Source: Pseudorhodoferax sp. Leaf265
Lineage (GTDB): Bacteria > Pseudomonadota > Gammaproteobacteria > Burkholderiales > Burkholderiaceae_C
Direction: 5' to 3'
Assembly: GCF_001422365.1 (NCBI RefSeq)
Contig: NZ_LMMT01000037.1
Location: forward strand, 208,776-272,775
Length of the DNA stretch: 64,000 nt
Of the stretch, positions 1-10,788 are shown piece after piece (within the stretch, counting starts at the first letter, position 1; each line of letters opens with the position of its first letter). Below the pieces are notes generated by a model that made no database searches, was not told where the DNA came from, and saw nothing but the letters and a program-made list of their open reading frames with translations. The position numbers were made by a program, and so were the translations under genes.

Positions 1-1
1 G

Positions 2-868
2 GCCCGGCGGCGCAGCCGGGCCGAGGCGCTGCAGCGGGGCCTGGCGCGCAACCGCCGCCTGCTGGGGCTGGGCATCGCGCACGGCGTCTTCATTTACTTC
101 GGCGACATCCTGACGCTCTATGCGGTGGTCGGCCGGCAGCTGCTGCGCCGGCTGCACATGCCCTGGCGCAGCCTGCGCCGGCATTTATGGCGCGCGCTGG
201 CCTGGGCGCTGCTGGCCAAGCTCGCCTGGCTGCTGGTCCTGGTGGGCTTCGGCGCCGATCCCGACACGCGCGATGTGCCCTCGTTCGCGACCGTCCGTGG
301 CGCCTGGCCATTCCTGCAACTCAACGCGAGCAGCTATCTGTTCGGGCTGGGCGCAAGCCTGGTGATGGCGGGGACCGTGACCTACCTGTGCATGCTGTGC
401 GGCGTCGCGGCGGCACGCCTGCGGCTGTTGACCCACCGCCGCTGGCGCGCGGCGCTGCGCCGCTGCCTGTGGTGCTGCGGCCCGCCGTTGCTCGCGCTGA
501 GCGCTGTCTACGGCTGGGGCTGTGCCGCACTGGCGCCGACGCACGTTTGGCGGTCCTGGATCGACGCGCTCGGCGACTTCATCGCCATCCCTGTGGCGGC
601 CTGTTACCTGGCCGGGCTGGCGCTGGCCTCGGGCGGTGGCAGCGCGCGCTGGTGCGGCTGGTTCAGCCCGCTCGGACGGCGCACGCTGAGCCTGTACATG
701 GCCCACAGCCTGCTGTGCGTGGCGCTGTTCTCCGGGCTGGGATGGGCGGTCGCGGCGAGCACGCTGCAGACCGTGCTGTTCTGCCTGGGCCTGTGGCTGG
801 TGGCGCTGGCCGCGGCCCGGCACAGCCATGGCCCCTGGCCGCTCGAAGCCTGGATGGCGCGGCGCTGA
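2..868 (+). CDS. DUF418-family integral membrane protein, 5'-truncated by the window edge
   Basis: The reading frame is open from base 2 with no start codon, so the N-terminus lies outside the window. About 288 residues are visible. Near the beginning is GLGIAHGVFIYFGDIL, and near the C-terminus SPLGRRTLSLYMAHSLL, both typical of the YeiB/DUF418 inner-membrane family. At least five hydrophobic segments are present (roughly residues 20-40, 60-80, 105-130, 150-170 and 185-275). No substrate or reaction is established for the family; transport or acyl transfer has been suggested because of similarity to acyltransferase-3 membrane proteins. The gene ends 6 bp before the stop of the convergent dehydrogenase gene, with no terminator hairpin visible between them. 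Confidence 0.8.
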   Translation, partial: ARRRSRAEALQRGLARNRRLLGLGIAHGVFIYFGDILTLYAVVGRQLLRRLHMPWRSLRRHLWRALAWALLAKLAWLLVLVGFGADPDTRDVPSFATVRGAWPFLQLNASSYLFGLGASLVMAGTVTYLCMLCGVAAARLRLLTHRRWRAALRRCLWCCGPPLLALSAVYGWGCAALAPTHVWRSWIDALGDFIAIPVAACYLAGLALASGGGSARWCGWFSPLGRRTLSLYMAHSLLCVALFSGLGWAVAASTLQTVLFCLGLWLVALAAARHSHGPWPLEAWMARR

Positions 869-874
869 GGCGGC

Positions 875-1819
875 TCAGAGCAACGTGGACATCGGCCTGC
901 CCGCGAAGAAGGCCTCCAGGTTGTCCAGCACCAGCGTGACCGAGGCCTGGATCGCCTCGGGCGAGCGGCCGGCGATGTGCGGCGTGATGACCACGTTGGC
1001 GATGTCCAGCAGCTCGGCAGGCGGTGCCGGCTCGCTCTCGTAGACGTCGATGCCGGCCGAGGCGATGTGCCCTGCGCGCAGGGCCGCGGCCAGTGCGGCC
1101 GTGTCGACCACGCTGCCGCGCGCGATGTTGACCAGCGTGCCCTTGGGCCCGAGCGCCTGCAGCACCTCGGCGTTGACCAGGTGTCTGGTCTCTGCGCCGC
1201 CCGGCGTGGCCACGACCAGGTAGTCGGCCCATTCGGCCAGCGCGCGCACGCTTTCGAAGTAACGGTGCGGCAGTGCGGGCTTGGCGCTGCGGCTGTGGTA
1301 GCCCACGGCCATGTCGAAGCCGGCCGCGCGTTTGGCGATCTGCTGGCCGATGTCGCCCATGCCCAGCAGGCCCAGGCGCTTGCCGCTCACGGTGGGCGTG
1401 TAGGCGCTGAGCTGGTCGCGCCACAGGCCGCGGCGCACGCCCACGTCCATCTGCACGATGCCGCGCACGGCCGCCAGCAGCAGGCCGAAAGCATGGTCGG
1501 CCACGCAGGTGGCGTTGCTGCCCGCGGCGTTGGCCACGGCGATGCTGCGCGACTTGGCCGCCGCGACGTCGACAAGTTCGTAGCCCACGCCCAGCGTGTG
1601 CACGACTTCCAGCGCCGGCAGCGCGGCGATCTCCAGCGCCGTGAGGCCGATGGTGCCGATGGTCAGCACGGCGCGGATGCGCGGGCCGTGGTCGGCGATG
1701 GCCTGGGCGCGGCGTGCATCGTCACCGGCCTCGATCACGTCGAAGCGGTCGCGGAACTGTTGCATGTACTCGGCTTGCAGCGGGCACAGCACGAGCAGGG
1801 TGGGGCGGGAAGTCGTCAT
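875..1819 (-). CDS. D-isomer-specific 2-hydroxyacid dehydrogenase (NAD(P)-dependent)
   Basis: The 314-residue protein has the two-domain plan of the family. The nucleotide-binding Rossmann motif GLLGMGDIGQQIAK lies in the middle, and the catalytic triad is visible: Arg in NIARGSVVDTAAL, Glu in YESEP and His in TPHIAGRSPEA. It should reduce a 2-oxoacid to a 2-hydroxyacid, or the reverse, in the cytoplasm; glyoxylate/hydroxypyruvate-type substrates are likely but the sequence does not fix this. The ATG at 1819 is the only good start. It lies 45 bp downstream of the LysR gene on the same strand and may be co-transcribed with it. A second, clearly different paralogue (GhrB type) is at 24768-25751. 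Confidence 0.88.
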   Translation of the reverse strand: MTTSRPTLLVLCPLQAEYMQQFRDRFDVIEAGDDARRAQAIADHGPRIRAVLTIGTIGLTALEIAALPALEVVHTLGVGYELVDVAAAKSRSIAVANAAGSNATCVADHAFGLLLAAVRGIVQMDVGVRRGLWRDQLSAYTPTVSGKRLGLLGMGDIGQQIAKRAAGFDMAVGYHSRSAKPALPHRYFESVRALAEWADYLVVATPGGAETRHLVNAEVLQALGPKGTLVNIARGSVVDTAALAAALRAGHIASAGIDVYESEPAPPAELLDIANVVITPHIAGRSPEAIQASVTLVLDNLEAFFAGRPMSTLL

Positions 1820-1864
1820 GGCGGAGGAAGCGGACAGCGAAAGCGCCGCAGTCTAGTCTCGGCC

Positions 1865-2785
1865 TCAGTTCGCGTAGGGGGCGATGGCCTGCAAAACCAC
1901 ATCCTGCAGCAGGGCGCGCGCCACCTTCTGCGTCTCGGTCGAGGGCCGGCGCGAGGAGCGCACAAGCGTGAGCTGGCTGGTCGGTCGCGGCGCCTGCAGC
2001 CGGCGCACCACGAGCGCGCCGCCATGGTCGATGTTGGCCAGCGTGTAGGCCGGCAGCACGGCGTGGCCGAAGCCCTCGCGCACCAGGCTCAGGATGGCGT
2101 TGAGTCCGTCGACCTCCATCGCAATGCGCAACGCGCAGCCCAGGCGCATGGTCTCGGCCTCCAGCAGCAAGCGGAAGGCGTTGGGGCGGCTGGGCAGGAT
2201 CAGGGGCAGGGCGGCCGCGTCGCGCAGCGCCACCGCGGCGCGGGCCTTGCCTTTGCCCTCGGGCACCTCGGCACGCGGCGAGATCAGCACGAGCTCTTCC
2301 TCGTGCAGCAGGGTCTGCTCCATGTCGGGCGAGCGCTCGGGGTTGTAGAGCAGGGCCATGTCCAGGTTGCCCATGCGCAGGCTGTCGATCATGACCAGCG
2401 AGAAGCCCTCGGTCAGCGTGAGCTGGGCCTGCGGCAGCTTGGCGCGGAAGGCCTGGGTCAGCGGCACCGTGATGAGCCGCGACAGGCTGGGCGGCAGCCC
2501 GATGGACACGCGCCCGGCCAGCGCACCGCGCGCCACGCCGAGCTCCTCGCGCGCCACCGCCACCTGGTGCAGGATGCCGCGACCATGCTCGAGCAGCAGC
2601 TTGCCGGCTTCGGTGGGCGTGGCGCCGCGGCCGTTGCGGGCCAGCAGGTTCTGGCGCAGCTCCACCTCGAGCAGGCGGATCTGGCGCGACAGCGCGGGCT
2701 GGGCCACATCCAGTGCAATGGCCGCGCGCGTGAAGCTGCCGAGCTCGGCCACGCGGACGAAGTACTCCAGTTGCTTCAAATCCAT
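1865..2785 (-). CDS. pmdR: LysR-family regulator, divergent from the protocatechuate operon
   Basis: The 306-residue protein begins with a standard LysR winged helix (MDLKQLEYFVRVAELGSFTR, then AQPALSRQIRLLE) and continues into a type-2 periplasmic-binding-like effector domain (about residues 90-300). It is read divergently from the pmd operon across a 134-bp gap that holds inverted repeats, the classical arrangement of a LysR activator beside its target. By position it should sense protocatechuate or a ring-cleavage intermediate and control 2920-8927. The symbol is an inference from context; the sequence proves only the LysR family. Confidence 0.82.
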   Translation of the reverse strand: MDLKQLEYFVRVAELGSFTRAAIALDVAQPALSRQIRLLEVELRQNLLARNGRGATPTEAGKLLLEHGRGILHQVAVAREELGVARGALAGRVSIGLPPSLSRLITVPLTQAFRAKLPQAQLTLTEGFSLVMIDSLRMGNLDMALLYNPERSPDMEQTLLHEEELVLISPRAEVPEGKGKARAAVALRDAAALPLILPSRPNAFRLLLEAETMRLGCALRIAMEVDGLNAILSLVREGFGHAVLPAYTLANIDHGGALVVRRLQAPRPTSQLTLVRSSRRPSTETQKVARALLQDVVLQAIAPYAN

Positions 2786-2919
2786 GCTGTGAGTGTATGG
2801 AATATCGCTGACATAGCTATGCCATTTCGTTCTAGCTGATAGCAGGCTTGCAAGCTAGGCGGGTATGCGGCGCGCGCGCAGAATCCGCGCACACCGCAGA
2901 GCCCAACACGAGGAGCAAC
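2786..2919. promoter_or_regulatory. Divergent control region between the LysR gene and the pmd operon
   Basis: The 134-bp gap separates two divergent start codons. It contains the perfect palindrome CATAGCTATG (2812-2821), the palindrome GCTTGCAAGC (2845-2854), and a CTAGC/GCTAG inverted repeat around the latter. Such short dyads fit the T-N11-A boxes of LysR regulators. The end of the region carries the ribosome-binding site GAGGAG, whose G-rich core sits 5-9 bases before the ATG at 2920; this decides the operon's first start. I cannot define the -35 and -10 boxes with confidence. Confidence 0.55.
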
Positions 2920-3966
2920 ATGAGCCGCGAGACCCCCTTGATCATCGACTGCCACGGCCACTACACCACGGCACCCAAGGCGCTGGAGAACTGGCGCAAC
3001 CAGCAGATCGCCGGCATCAAGGACCCGGCCGTTCGCCCCAAGGTCGCCGACCTGAAGATCAGCGACGACGAACTGCGCGAGTCCATCGAGACCAACCAGC
3101 TGCGTCTCATGAAGGAGCGCGGCAGCGACATCACCCTCTTCAGCCCGCGCGCCAGCTTCATGGCCCACCACATCGGCGACTTCGATGTCTCCAGCACCTG
3201 GGCCGCCATCTGCAACGAGTTGTGCTACCGCGTCTCCACGCTGTTCCCCGACCACTTCGTGCCGGTGGCCATGCTGCCGCAGTCGCCTGGCGTGGACCCG
3301 GCCACCTGCATCCCCGAGCTCGAGAAGTGCGTCAAGGAGTACGGCGCGGTCGGCATCAACCTGAACCCGGACCCCTCCGGCGGCCACTGGAACAGCCCGC
3401 CGCTGACCGACCGCCACTGGTATCCCATCTACGAGAAGATGGCCGAGTACGAGCTGCCGGCCATGATCCACGTCAGCACCAGCTGCAACCCCTGCTTCCA
3501 CACCACGGGCGCGCACTACCTGAACGCCGACACCACGGCCTTCATGCAGCTGATCCAGGGCGACCTGTTCAAGGACTTCCCGACGCTGAAGTTCCTGATC
3601 CCCCACGGCGGCGGCGCCGTGCCCTACCACTGGGGCCGCTTCCGCGGTCTGGCGCAGGAGATGAAGAAGCCGCTCTTGAGCGAGCACCTGCTGAACAATG
3701 TGTTCTTCGACACCTGCGTGTACCACCAGCCAGGCATCGACCTGCTCAACACCGTGATCCCGGTCAAGAACGTGCTGTTCGCCTCCGAGATGATCGGCGC
3801 CGTGCGCGGCATCGACCCCACCACCGGCCATTACTACGACGACACCAAGCGCTACATCGCGGCGTCGACGATCCTCAGTGACGAGGACAAGCACCAGATC
3901 TACGAAGGCAACGTGCGCCGCGTGTTCCCGCGCCTGGACGCACGCCTCACCGCCAAAGGCCAATAA
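2920..3966 (+). CDS. pmdE: 4-oxalomesaconate hydratase (LigJ/PmdE type)
   Basis: This 348-residue amidohydrolase-superfamily protein hydrates 4-oxalomesaconate to 4-carboxy-4-hydroxy-2-oxoadipate in the protocatechuate 4,5-cleavage pathway. The N-terminal metal motif DCHGHY (residues 10-15) is present. [32 protein letters not shown] and [17 protein letters not shown] are recognisable signatures of the LigJ branch as opposed to general amidohydrolases. An in-frame start 72 bp upstream is possible, but the ATG at 2920 has the ribosome-binding site and begins directly at the conserved domain. It is the first gene of the operon, 10 bp before the aldolase that uses its product. Confidence 0.9.
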   Translation: MSRETPLIIDCHGHYTTAPKALENWRNQQIAGIKDPAVRPKVADLKISDDELRESIETNQLRLMKERGSDITLFSPRASFMAHHIGDFDVSSTWAAICNELCYRVSTLFPDHFVPVAMLPQSPGVDPATCIPELEKCVKEYGAVGINLNPDPSGGHWNSPPLTDRHWYPIYEKMAEYELPAMIHVSTSCNPCFHTTGAHYLNADTTAFMQLIQGDLFKDFPTLKFLIPHGGGAVPYHWGRFRGLAQEMKKPLLSEHLLNNVFFDTCVYHQPGIDLLNTVIPVKNVLFASEMIGAVRGIDPTTGHYYDDTKRYIAASTILSDEDKHQIYEGNVRRVFPRLDARLTAKGQ

Positions 3967-3976
3967 GGAGAACCGC

Positions 3977-4660
3977 ATGTACGAACTCGGAGTCGTCTAC
4001 CGCAACATCCAGCGCACGGACGCCGCGACCGCCGACGCGCTCGCCGCGCTGGGCTCGGCCACCGTGCACGAGGCCATGGGCCGCGTGGGCCTGCTCAAGC
4101 CCTACATGCGCCCGATCTTCCCGGGCGCGCAGGTGTCCGGCACCGCCGTCACGGTGCTGCTGCACCCGGGCGACAACTGGATGATGCACGTCGTCGCGGA
4201 GCAGATTCAGCCCGGCGACATCGTCGTGGCCGCGATCACGGCCGAGTGCACCGACGGCTACTTCGGCGACCTCTTGGCCACGAGCTTCCAGGCGCGCGGC
4301 GCGCGCGCCCTGGTCATCGACGCGGGCGTGCGCGATGTGAAGACGCTCAAGGAAATGAACTTCCCGGTCTGGAGCAAGGCCATCAGCAGCAAGGGCACGA
4401 TCAAGGCCACCATCGGCTCGGTCAACATCCCCGTGGTCTGTGCCGGCATGCTGGTCACGCCGGGCGACGTGGTCGTGGCCGACGACGACGGCGTGGTCTG
4501 CGTGCCACGCGAGAAGGCCGCCGCCACGCTGGAAGCGGCGCGCAAGCGCGAGGCCAACGAAGGCGACAAGCGCGACAAGCTGGCCTCCGGCGTGCTGGGG
4601 CTGGACATGTACAAGATGCGCGAGCCGCTGGCCGCGGCCGGACTGAAATACATCGACTGA
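3977..4660 (+). CDS. pmdF: 4-carboxy-4-hydroxy-2-oxoadipate aldolase (LigK/PmdF, RraA-like fold)
   Basis: The 227-residue protein belongs to the RraA-like class II pyruvate aldolases. It cleaves 4-carboxy-4-hydroxy-2-oxoadipate to pyruvate and oxaloacetate, the last step of the pathway, and usually also decarboxylates oxaloacetate. Visible signatures are [20 protein letters not shown], where the glycine-rich loop and acid residues bind the metal and pyruvate, and [14 protein letters not shown], containing the conserved Arg-Asp pair. The ATG at 3977 follows AAGGAG by 6 bases; longer upstream frames lack a ribosome-binding site and overlap pmdE. It sits 15 bp before the Bug receptor gene. Confidence 0.92.
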   Translation: MYELGVVYRNIQRTDAATADALAALGSATVHEAMGRVGLLKPYMRPIFPGAQVSGTAVTVLLHPGDNWMMHVVAEQIQPGDIVVAAITAECTDGYFGDLLATSFQARGARALVIDAGVRDVKTLKEMNFPVWSKAISSKGTIKATIGSVNIPVVCAGMLVTPGDVVVADDDGVVCVPREKAAATLEAARKREANEGDKRDKLASGVLGLDMYKMREPLAAAGLKYID

Positions 4661-4675
4661 ACGAAGAGACAAGCC

Positions 4676-5662
4676 ATGACCAACACCCTTCGCCGCGCGC
4701 TGCTGCGCGCCGGCCTCGCCACCTGCGCCCTGGCCGCTGCCTTCGGTGCCGCTGCCCAGCAGTTCCCGACCAAGCCCGTGCGCATCATCACGCCGTTCCC
4801 GGTCGGCGGCGGCCCGGACGGCGTGGCCCGCCTGGCGGCCGACAAGCTCGCGCGCCTGTGGGGCCAGCCCGTGGTGGTGGAGAACCGCCCGGGCGGCAAC
4901 GGCTTCATCGCCATCGACGCCTGGAAGCGCGGCGCCAAGGACGGCACCGACCTGCTGGTGCTGGACAACGTGCACCTGGCCGCTTACCCGGCGCTGTTCA
5001 AGAAGCTGCCCTACGACCCGCAGAAGGACTTCGACATCGCGCTGCCGCTGTTCAAGACGCACTTCTTCTTCACGGTGCCGACCAACAGCAAGTACAAGAC
5101 CGTGGGCGACATCATTGCCGACGCCAAGGCGCACCCGGGCAAGCTGAACTACGGTTCCTGGTCCGTGGGCAACCCCGTGCACCTGGGCTCCGAGCTGTTC
5201 GAGAGCGTGACCGGCACGCAGATGGAGCACGTGATCTTCAAGGAGACCACGCAGCTCTACACCTCGGTTGCCACGGGCGACATCGACTTCGCGCTGGGCA
5301 GCGCCGGCACGGCCGGGCCGCTGTACCGCGCCGGCAAGCTGCGCCTGGTGGCCTTCGCCGCCAACAAGCGCTCGGCCGATTTCCCGGACATCCCGACGGT
5401 GGCCGAATCGGGTGGCCCCAAGGACTTCGAGGTCACGGGCTGGAACGTGATCGCCGTGCCGCCGGGCCTGCCTGCCGCCACGGTGGACAAGATCCGCAAG
5501 GACCTGGCCGAGATCCTCAAGGACAAGGATTTCGTCGAGCGCTTCAAGACCTTCGGCTACGAGCCCTTCCCGACCACGCCCGAGCAGTTCCAGGCCACCG
5601 TCAAGGCCGAGACGCAGCGCTTCGGCGATGTGATCCGCAAGGCCAACATCACCCTGGATTGA
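4676..5662 (+). CDS. Bug/TctC-family periplasmic solute receptor inside the pmd operon
   Basis: The 328-residue protein has an N-terminal signal peptide (Arg-rich start, hydrophobic core, cleavage after AFGAAA). It then shows the tripartite tricarboxylate receptor signature: QFPTKPVRIITPFPVGGGPD, VVVENRPGGNGFIA, and the late GWNVIAVPPGLP. Bug proteins bind carboxylated compounds, so an aromatic acid or pathway intermediate is a reasonable ligand by context. No TctA/TctB membrane genes are in the window, as is usual for the many orphan Bug genes in this family. It lies between the aldolase and the lactone hydrolase with 15- and 10-bp gaps, so it is part of the transcript. Confidence 0.88.
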   Translation: MTNTLRRALLRAGLATCALAAAFGAAAQQFPTKPVRIITPFPVGGGPDGVARLAADKLARLWGQPVVVENRPGGNGFIAIDAWKRGAKDGTDLLVLDNVHLAAYPALFKKLPYDPQKDFDIALPLFKTHFFFTVPTNSKYKTVGDIIADAKAHPGKLNYGSWSVGNPVHLGSELFESVTGTQMEHVIFKETTQLYTSVATGDIDFALGSAGTAGPLYRAGKLRLVAFAANKRSADFPDIPTVAESGGPKDFEVTGWNVIAVPPGLPAATVDKIRKDLAEILKDKDFVERFKTFGYEPFPTTPEQFQATVKAETQRFGDVIRKANITLD

Positions 5663-5672
5663 GGACACCCCC

Positions 5673-7974
<2,302 letters not shown>

Positions 7975-7976
7975 AC

Positions 7977-8927
7977 ATGACGATCAAAGTAGCCCTCGCC
8001 GGTGCCGGCGCCTTCGGCATCAAACACCTGGACGGCATCAAGAACATCGATGGCGTCGAAGTCGTCTCGCTGATCAGCCGCGACCTCGACAAGACCAAGG
8101 AAGTCGCCGACAAGTACGGCATCGGGCATGTCACCACGAACCTGGAAGACAGCCTGGCGCTCAAGGAAGTGGACGCCGTGATCCTGTGCACGCCCACGCA
8201 GATGCACGCCTCGCAGACGCTGGCCTGCCTGAAGGCCGGCAAGCATGTGCAGGTGGAGATTCCGCTGTGCGACGTGCTGAAGGACGGTGAGGAAGTGGTC
8301 AACGTGGCCAAGACCAGCGGCCTGGTGGCCATGTGCGGCCACACGCGCCGCTTCAACCCCAGCCACCAGTACGTGCACAAGAAGATCGTGGCCGGCGAGT
8401 TCAACATCCAGCAGATGGATGTGCAGACCTACTTCTTCCGCCGCACCAACATGAACGCGCTGGGCCAGGCCCGCAGCTGGACCGACCATTTGCTGTGGCA
8501 CCACGCGGCCCACACGGTGGATCTGTTCGCCTACCAGGCCGGCAGCCCCATCGTGAAGGCCAATGCGATCCAGGGCCCGATCCACAAGGACCTGGGCATC
8601 GCGATGGACATGAGCATCCAGCTCAAGGCCGCCAACGGCGCGATCTGCACGCTCAGCCTGTCGTTCAACAACGACGGTCCGCTCGGCACCTTCTTCCGCT
8701 ACATCGGCGACACGGCGACTTACATCGCGCGCTACGACGACCTGGTCAACGGCAAGGAAGAGAAGATCGACGTGTCCAAGGTCGACGTGTCGATGAACGG
8801 CATCGAGCTGCAGGACCGCGAGTTCTTCGCTGCGATCCGCGAAGGCCGCGAGCCCAACAGCAGCGTGGCCCAGGTGCTGCCCTGCTACCAGGTGCTGCAC
8901 CAGCTGGAGCAGCAGCTGAACGGCTGA
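7977..8927 (+). CDS. pmdC: 4-carboxy-2-hydroxymuconate-6-semialdehyde dehydrogenase (LigC/PmdC)
   Basis: The 316-residue Gfo/Idh/MocA-family oxidoreductase oxidises the ring-cleavage product to 2-pyrone-4,6-dicarboxylate with NAD(P)+. The N-terminal Rossmann motif is VALAGAGAFGIKHLDG. The family's EIPLCD segment stands where most relatives have EKPxA, and CGHTRRFNPSH and WHHAAHTVDLFAYQ follow; these are characteristic of LigC. The ATG at 7977 overlaps no stop but follows the dioxygenase stop by 2 bases, so the pair is coupled. It is the last gene of the operon. Seventeen bases downstream, on the other strand, is a transposase remnant, and no clear terminator precedes it. Confidence 0.93.
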   Translation: MTIKVALAGAGAFGIKHLDGIKNIDGVEVVSLISRDLDKTKEVADKYGIGHVTTNLEDSLALKEVDAVILCTPTQMHASQTLACLKAGKHVQVEIPLCDVLKDGEEVVNVAKTSGLVAMCGHTRRFNPSHQYVHKKIVAGEFNIQQMDVQTYFFRRTNMNALGQARSWTDHLLWHHAAHTVDLFAYQAGSPIVKANAIQGPIHKDLGIAMDMSIQLKAANGAICTLSLSFNNDGPLGTFFRYIGDTATYIARYDDLVNGKEEKIDVSKVDVSMNGIELQDREFFAAIREGREPNSSVAQVLPCYQVLHQLEQQLNG

Positions 8928-8943
8928 GCGCCGCGCGGCGGCC

Positions 8944-9390
8944 TCAGCTGGCCGCCGCCGTACCGGTCCCGGTTCTCTTGAGGATGCGCCGCACCGTCTC
9001 ACGGCTCACCGAACCCAGTCCGAATTGCTGGCGTGCTGCACGTTCCAGCTCGAGCAAGGTCCAGCGCTGGCGGCCTTCCGGTGGGTCGGAACTGGCCAGC
9101 GCCATCACGCGTGCCTCGGCGTCCGCGCCGTAGCGGCGCGGACGGCCCGAGCGGGCCAGATCGAAGACAGCGCGCTCCACGCCCCCTTGCAGGTAGGCGG
9201 CCCGCGTGCGCCACAGGGCCGTGCGGCCGACCCCTAGCACCTCCAGGATCTGCGCCTCGGGAATACCGCGGTCCAGGCACCACAGCACATGGGCCCGGTT
9301 GACCTCGCGCGCGTGGTGCACGCCCTTGCTGCGAATTTCTTCGACCGTGCGCCGATCTTCTGCCGTCAGTTGCAGCTCGACCTGCCTCAT
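8944..9390 (-). pseudogene. IS630-type transposase remnant: helix-turn-helix half only
   Basis: The 148-residue frame matches the N-terminal DNA-binding half of IS630-family transposases. It has a first helix-turn-helix (AREVNRAHVLWCLDRGIPE, then ILEVLGVGRTALWRTRAAYLQGG) and a winged-helix region ending SRETVRRILKRTG. In full-length IS630 proteins this point is followed by the DDE catalytic domain. Here the frame stops 17 bp from the pmdC stop, so the catalytic half is absent. The protein could still be translated: its start is followed upstream by an AT-rich stretch (9391-9480) that may carry a promoter. Either a decayed insertion sequence or a domesticated DNA-binding protein would fit; I favour the former. 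Confidence 0.72.
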
Positions 9391-9553
9391 GAGTACATCT
9401 CGTGTGCTGTTGGAAGGATTGTTTTAATGTATTCAAAGCACTGCGAATTCCATCCCTGCATGAATGAAACAGATTGTTATTGCGTGTCGGCGTGGGATGG
9501 CGGCATCGTTGCGGTCGGGCGCGGATGCCTGGGGTGGCGGTAAGCTCGCGCGC

Positions 9554-10558
9554 ATGCAAATACGCTCCATCGGACCCTTCACCGTCTCGGCCATCGGCCT
9601 GGGCTGCATGAACCTGAGCCACGCCTATGGCGTGCCGCCGTCGCCCGAGCAGGCCGAGCGCCTGCTGCTGGCCGCACTGGACGCAGGCGTCACGCTGTTC
9701 GACACGGCCGCGCTGTACGGTTTCGGCGCCAACGAGGAACTGGTCGGCCGGGTGCTGAAGGACCACCGCAGCCGCTTCACGCTGGCCAGCAAGGGCGGCA
9801 TGGCCGGCGTGCGCGGCGACGATGGTGTCGTGCGCCGCGTGATCGATGGCCGGCCCGAAGCCCTGCGCCGCAACTGCGAGGACAGCCTGCGCCGCCTGAA
9901 CACGGACGTCATCGACCTGTACTACCTGCACCGATGGCACAAGGAGGTGCCGATCGAGGACAGCGTGGGTGCGCTGGCCGACCTCGTGCGGGCCGGCAAG
10001 GTGCGCACCATCGGCCTGTCGGAAGTGTCGGCCGCGACCATCCGCAAGGCGCACGCGGTGCACCCCATCACGGCCGTGCAGACCGAGTTCTCGCTGTGGA
10101 CACGCAACCCCGAGATCGCCGTGCTCGAGGCCTGCCGCGCCATCGGCGCCGCCTTCGTGGCCTTCAGCCCCTTGGCCCGTGCCTACCTGACCGACACGCT
10201 GCACGACGTGGCCACGCTGGACGCCAAGGACATCCGCCGGCCCATGCCGCGCTTCGCGCCGCAGAACTACGCGGCCAATCTGCAGTTGCTGCCGCCCTAC
10301 GTGGCCTTCGCGCGCGAGCTGGGCTGCACGCCGGCCCAGCTGGCGCTGGCCTGGCTGCTGCACAAGGCGCCGCACATCGTGCCGATCCCGGGCACCACGA
10401 ACCTGGCGCACCTGCAGGAAGACCTGGACGCCGCCAGGGTGCAGCTGACGCCCGCGCAGATGGCGCGCGCCGAGGCGCTGATCGGCCAGCACAACGTGGT
10501 GGGCCCGCGCTACGCGCCACAGGCCACGGGCGAGGTCGACACCGAGAACTTCGCATGA
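9554..10558 (+). CDS. Aldo/keto reductase
   Basis: The 334-residue protein has the (beta/alpha)8 aldo/keto reductase signatures. The catalytic tetrad is visible: Asp50 and Tyr55 (LFDTAALYGFGANEE), Lys80 (LASKGG) and His126 (DLYYLHRWH). The phosphate-binding segment IVPIPGTTNLAHLQED lies near the C-terminus, which suggests NADPH use. It resembles the AKR12/13 group of bacterial reductases; the natural carbonyl substrate is not evident. The ATG at 9554 was chosen because it begins the conserved QIRSIGPFTVSAIGLG; an upstream in-frame start at 9464 would add 30 unconserved residues. The gene stands alone, flanked by the transposase remnant and a structured intergenic region. Confidence 0.88.
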   Translation: MQIRSIGPFTVSAIGLGCMNLSHAYGVPPSPEQAERLLLAALDAGVTLFDTAALYGFGANEELVGRVLKDHRSRFTLASKGGMAGVRGDDGVVRRVIDGRPEALRRNCEDSLRRLNTDVIDLYYLHRWHKEVPIEDSVGALADLVRAGKVRTIGLSEVSAATIRKAHAVHPITAVQTEFSLWTRNPEIAVLEACRAIGAAFVAFSPLARAYLTDTLHDVATLDAKDIRRPMPRFAPQNYAANLQLLPPYVAFARELGCTPAQLALAWLLHKAPHIVPIPGTTNLAHLQEDLDAARVQLTPAQMARAEALIGQHNVVGPRYAPQATGEVDTENFA

Positions 10559-10689
10559 GAGCTTGAGAGGCAATCGCTTGAGCTCACGCAAGACCCCGGC
10601 AAGTGCCGGCTGGCGGGCGCATGGTGGTGTTCGGGACCTTGCCCTGCGGGCACCACGTCGTGCGCCCAATCAACTGCCTCCCAAGCTCT
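10558..10689 (+). ncRNA. Candidate structured RNA: closed multi-stem element downstream of the reductase gene
   Basis: A long-range stem closes the element: 10558-10572 pairs with 10675-10689 in 14 of 15 positions, with a single A-C mismatch at 10566/10681. Inside are a weak CTTG/CAAG hairpin (about 10577-10592), a CCGGCA/TGCCGG hairpin (about 10596-10609) and a long stem-loop. In the stem-loop 10615-10621 pairs with 10661-10667 in 7 of 7, followed inward by 10624-10629 with 10651-10656 in 6 of 6. This is a closed multi-branch fold of 132 nt. A further GC hairpin, CCGCCCC/GGGGCGG (10714-10720 with 10732-10738), follows before the lipoprotein gene. I could not match it to 6S, SRP, tmRNA or a riboswitch I know. 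It could act as a leader of the next gene or as a separate RNA on either strand. Confidence 0.45.
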
Positions 10690-10788
10690 GAGATAAACCG
10701 AAACAAAGCGAAACCGCCCCGAGACCCCCGTGGGGCGGTGCGGCGGCACCATCGCTGCCATGTTCACTTCTCTTCAAGAGGCATGGCG

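Noticed and set aside
3878-3976. An upstream start for the aldolase gene within pmdE
   Set aside because: The extra residues are pmdE sequence in another frame, and the ATG at 3977 has its own ribosome-binding site.
10558-10689. 6S RNA, SRP RNA or a known riboswitch at the structured intergenic element
   Set aside because: The element is multi-branched, lacks the central bubble of 6S and the SRP domain IV loop, and has no riboswitch core I can recognise; the identity stays open.
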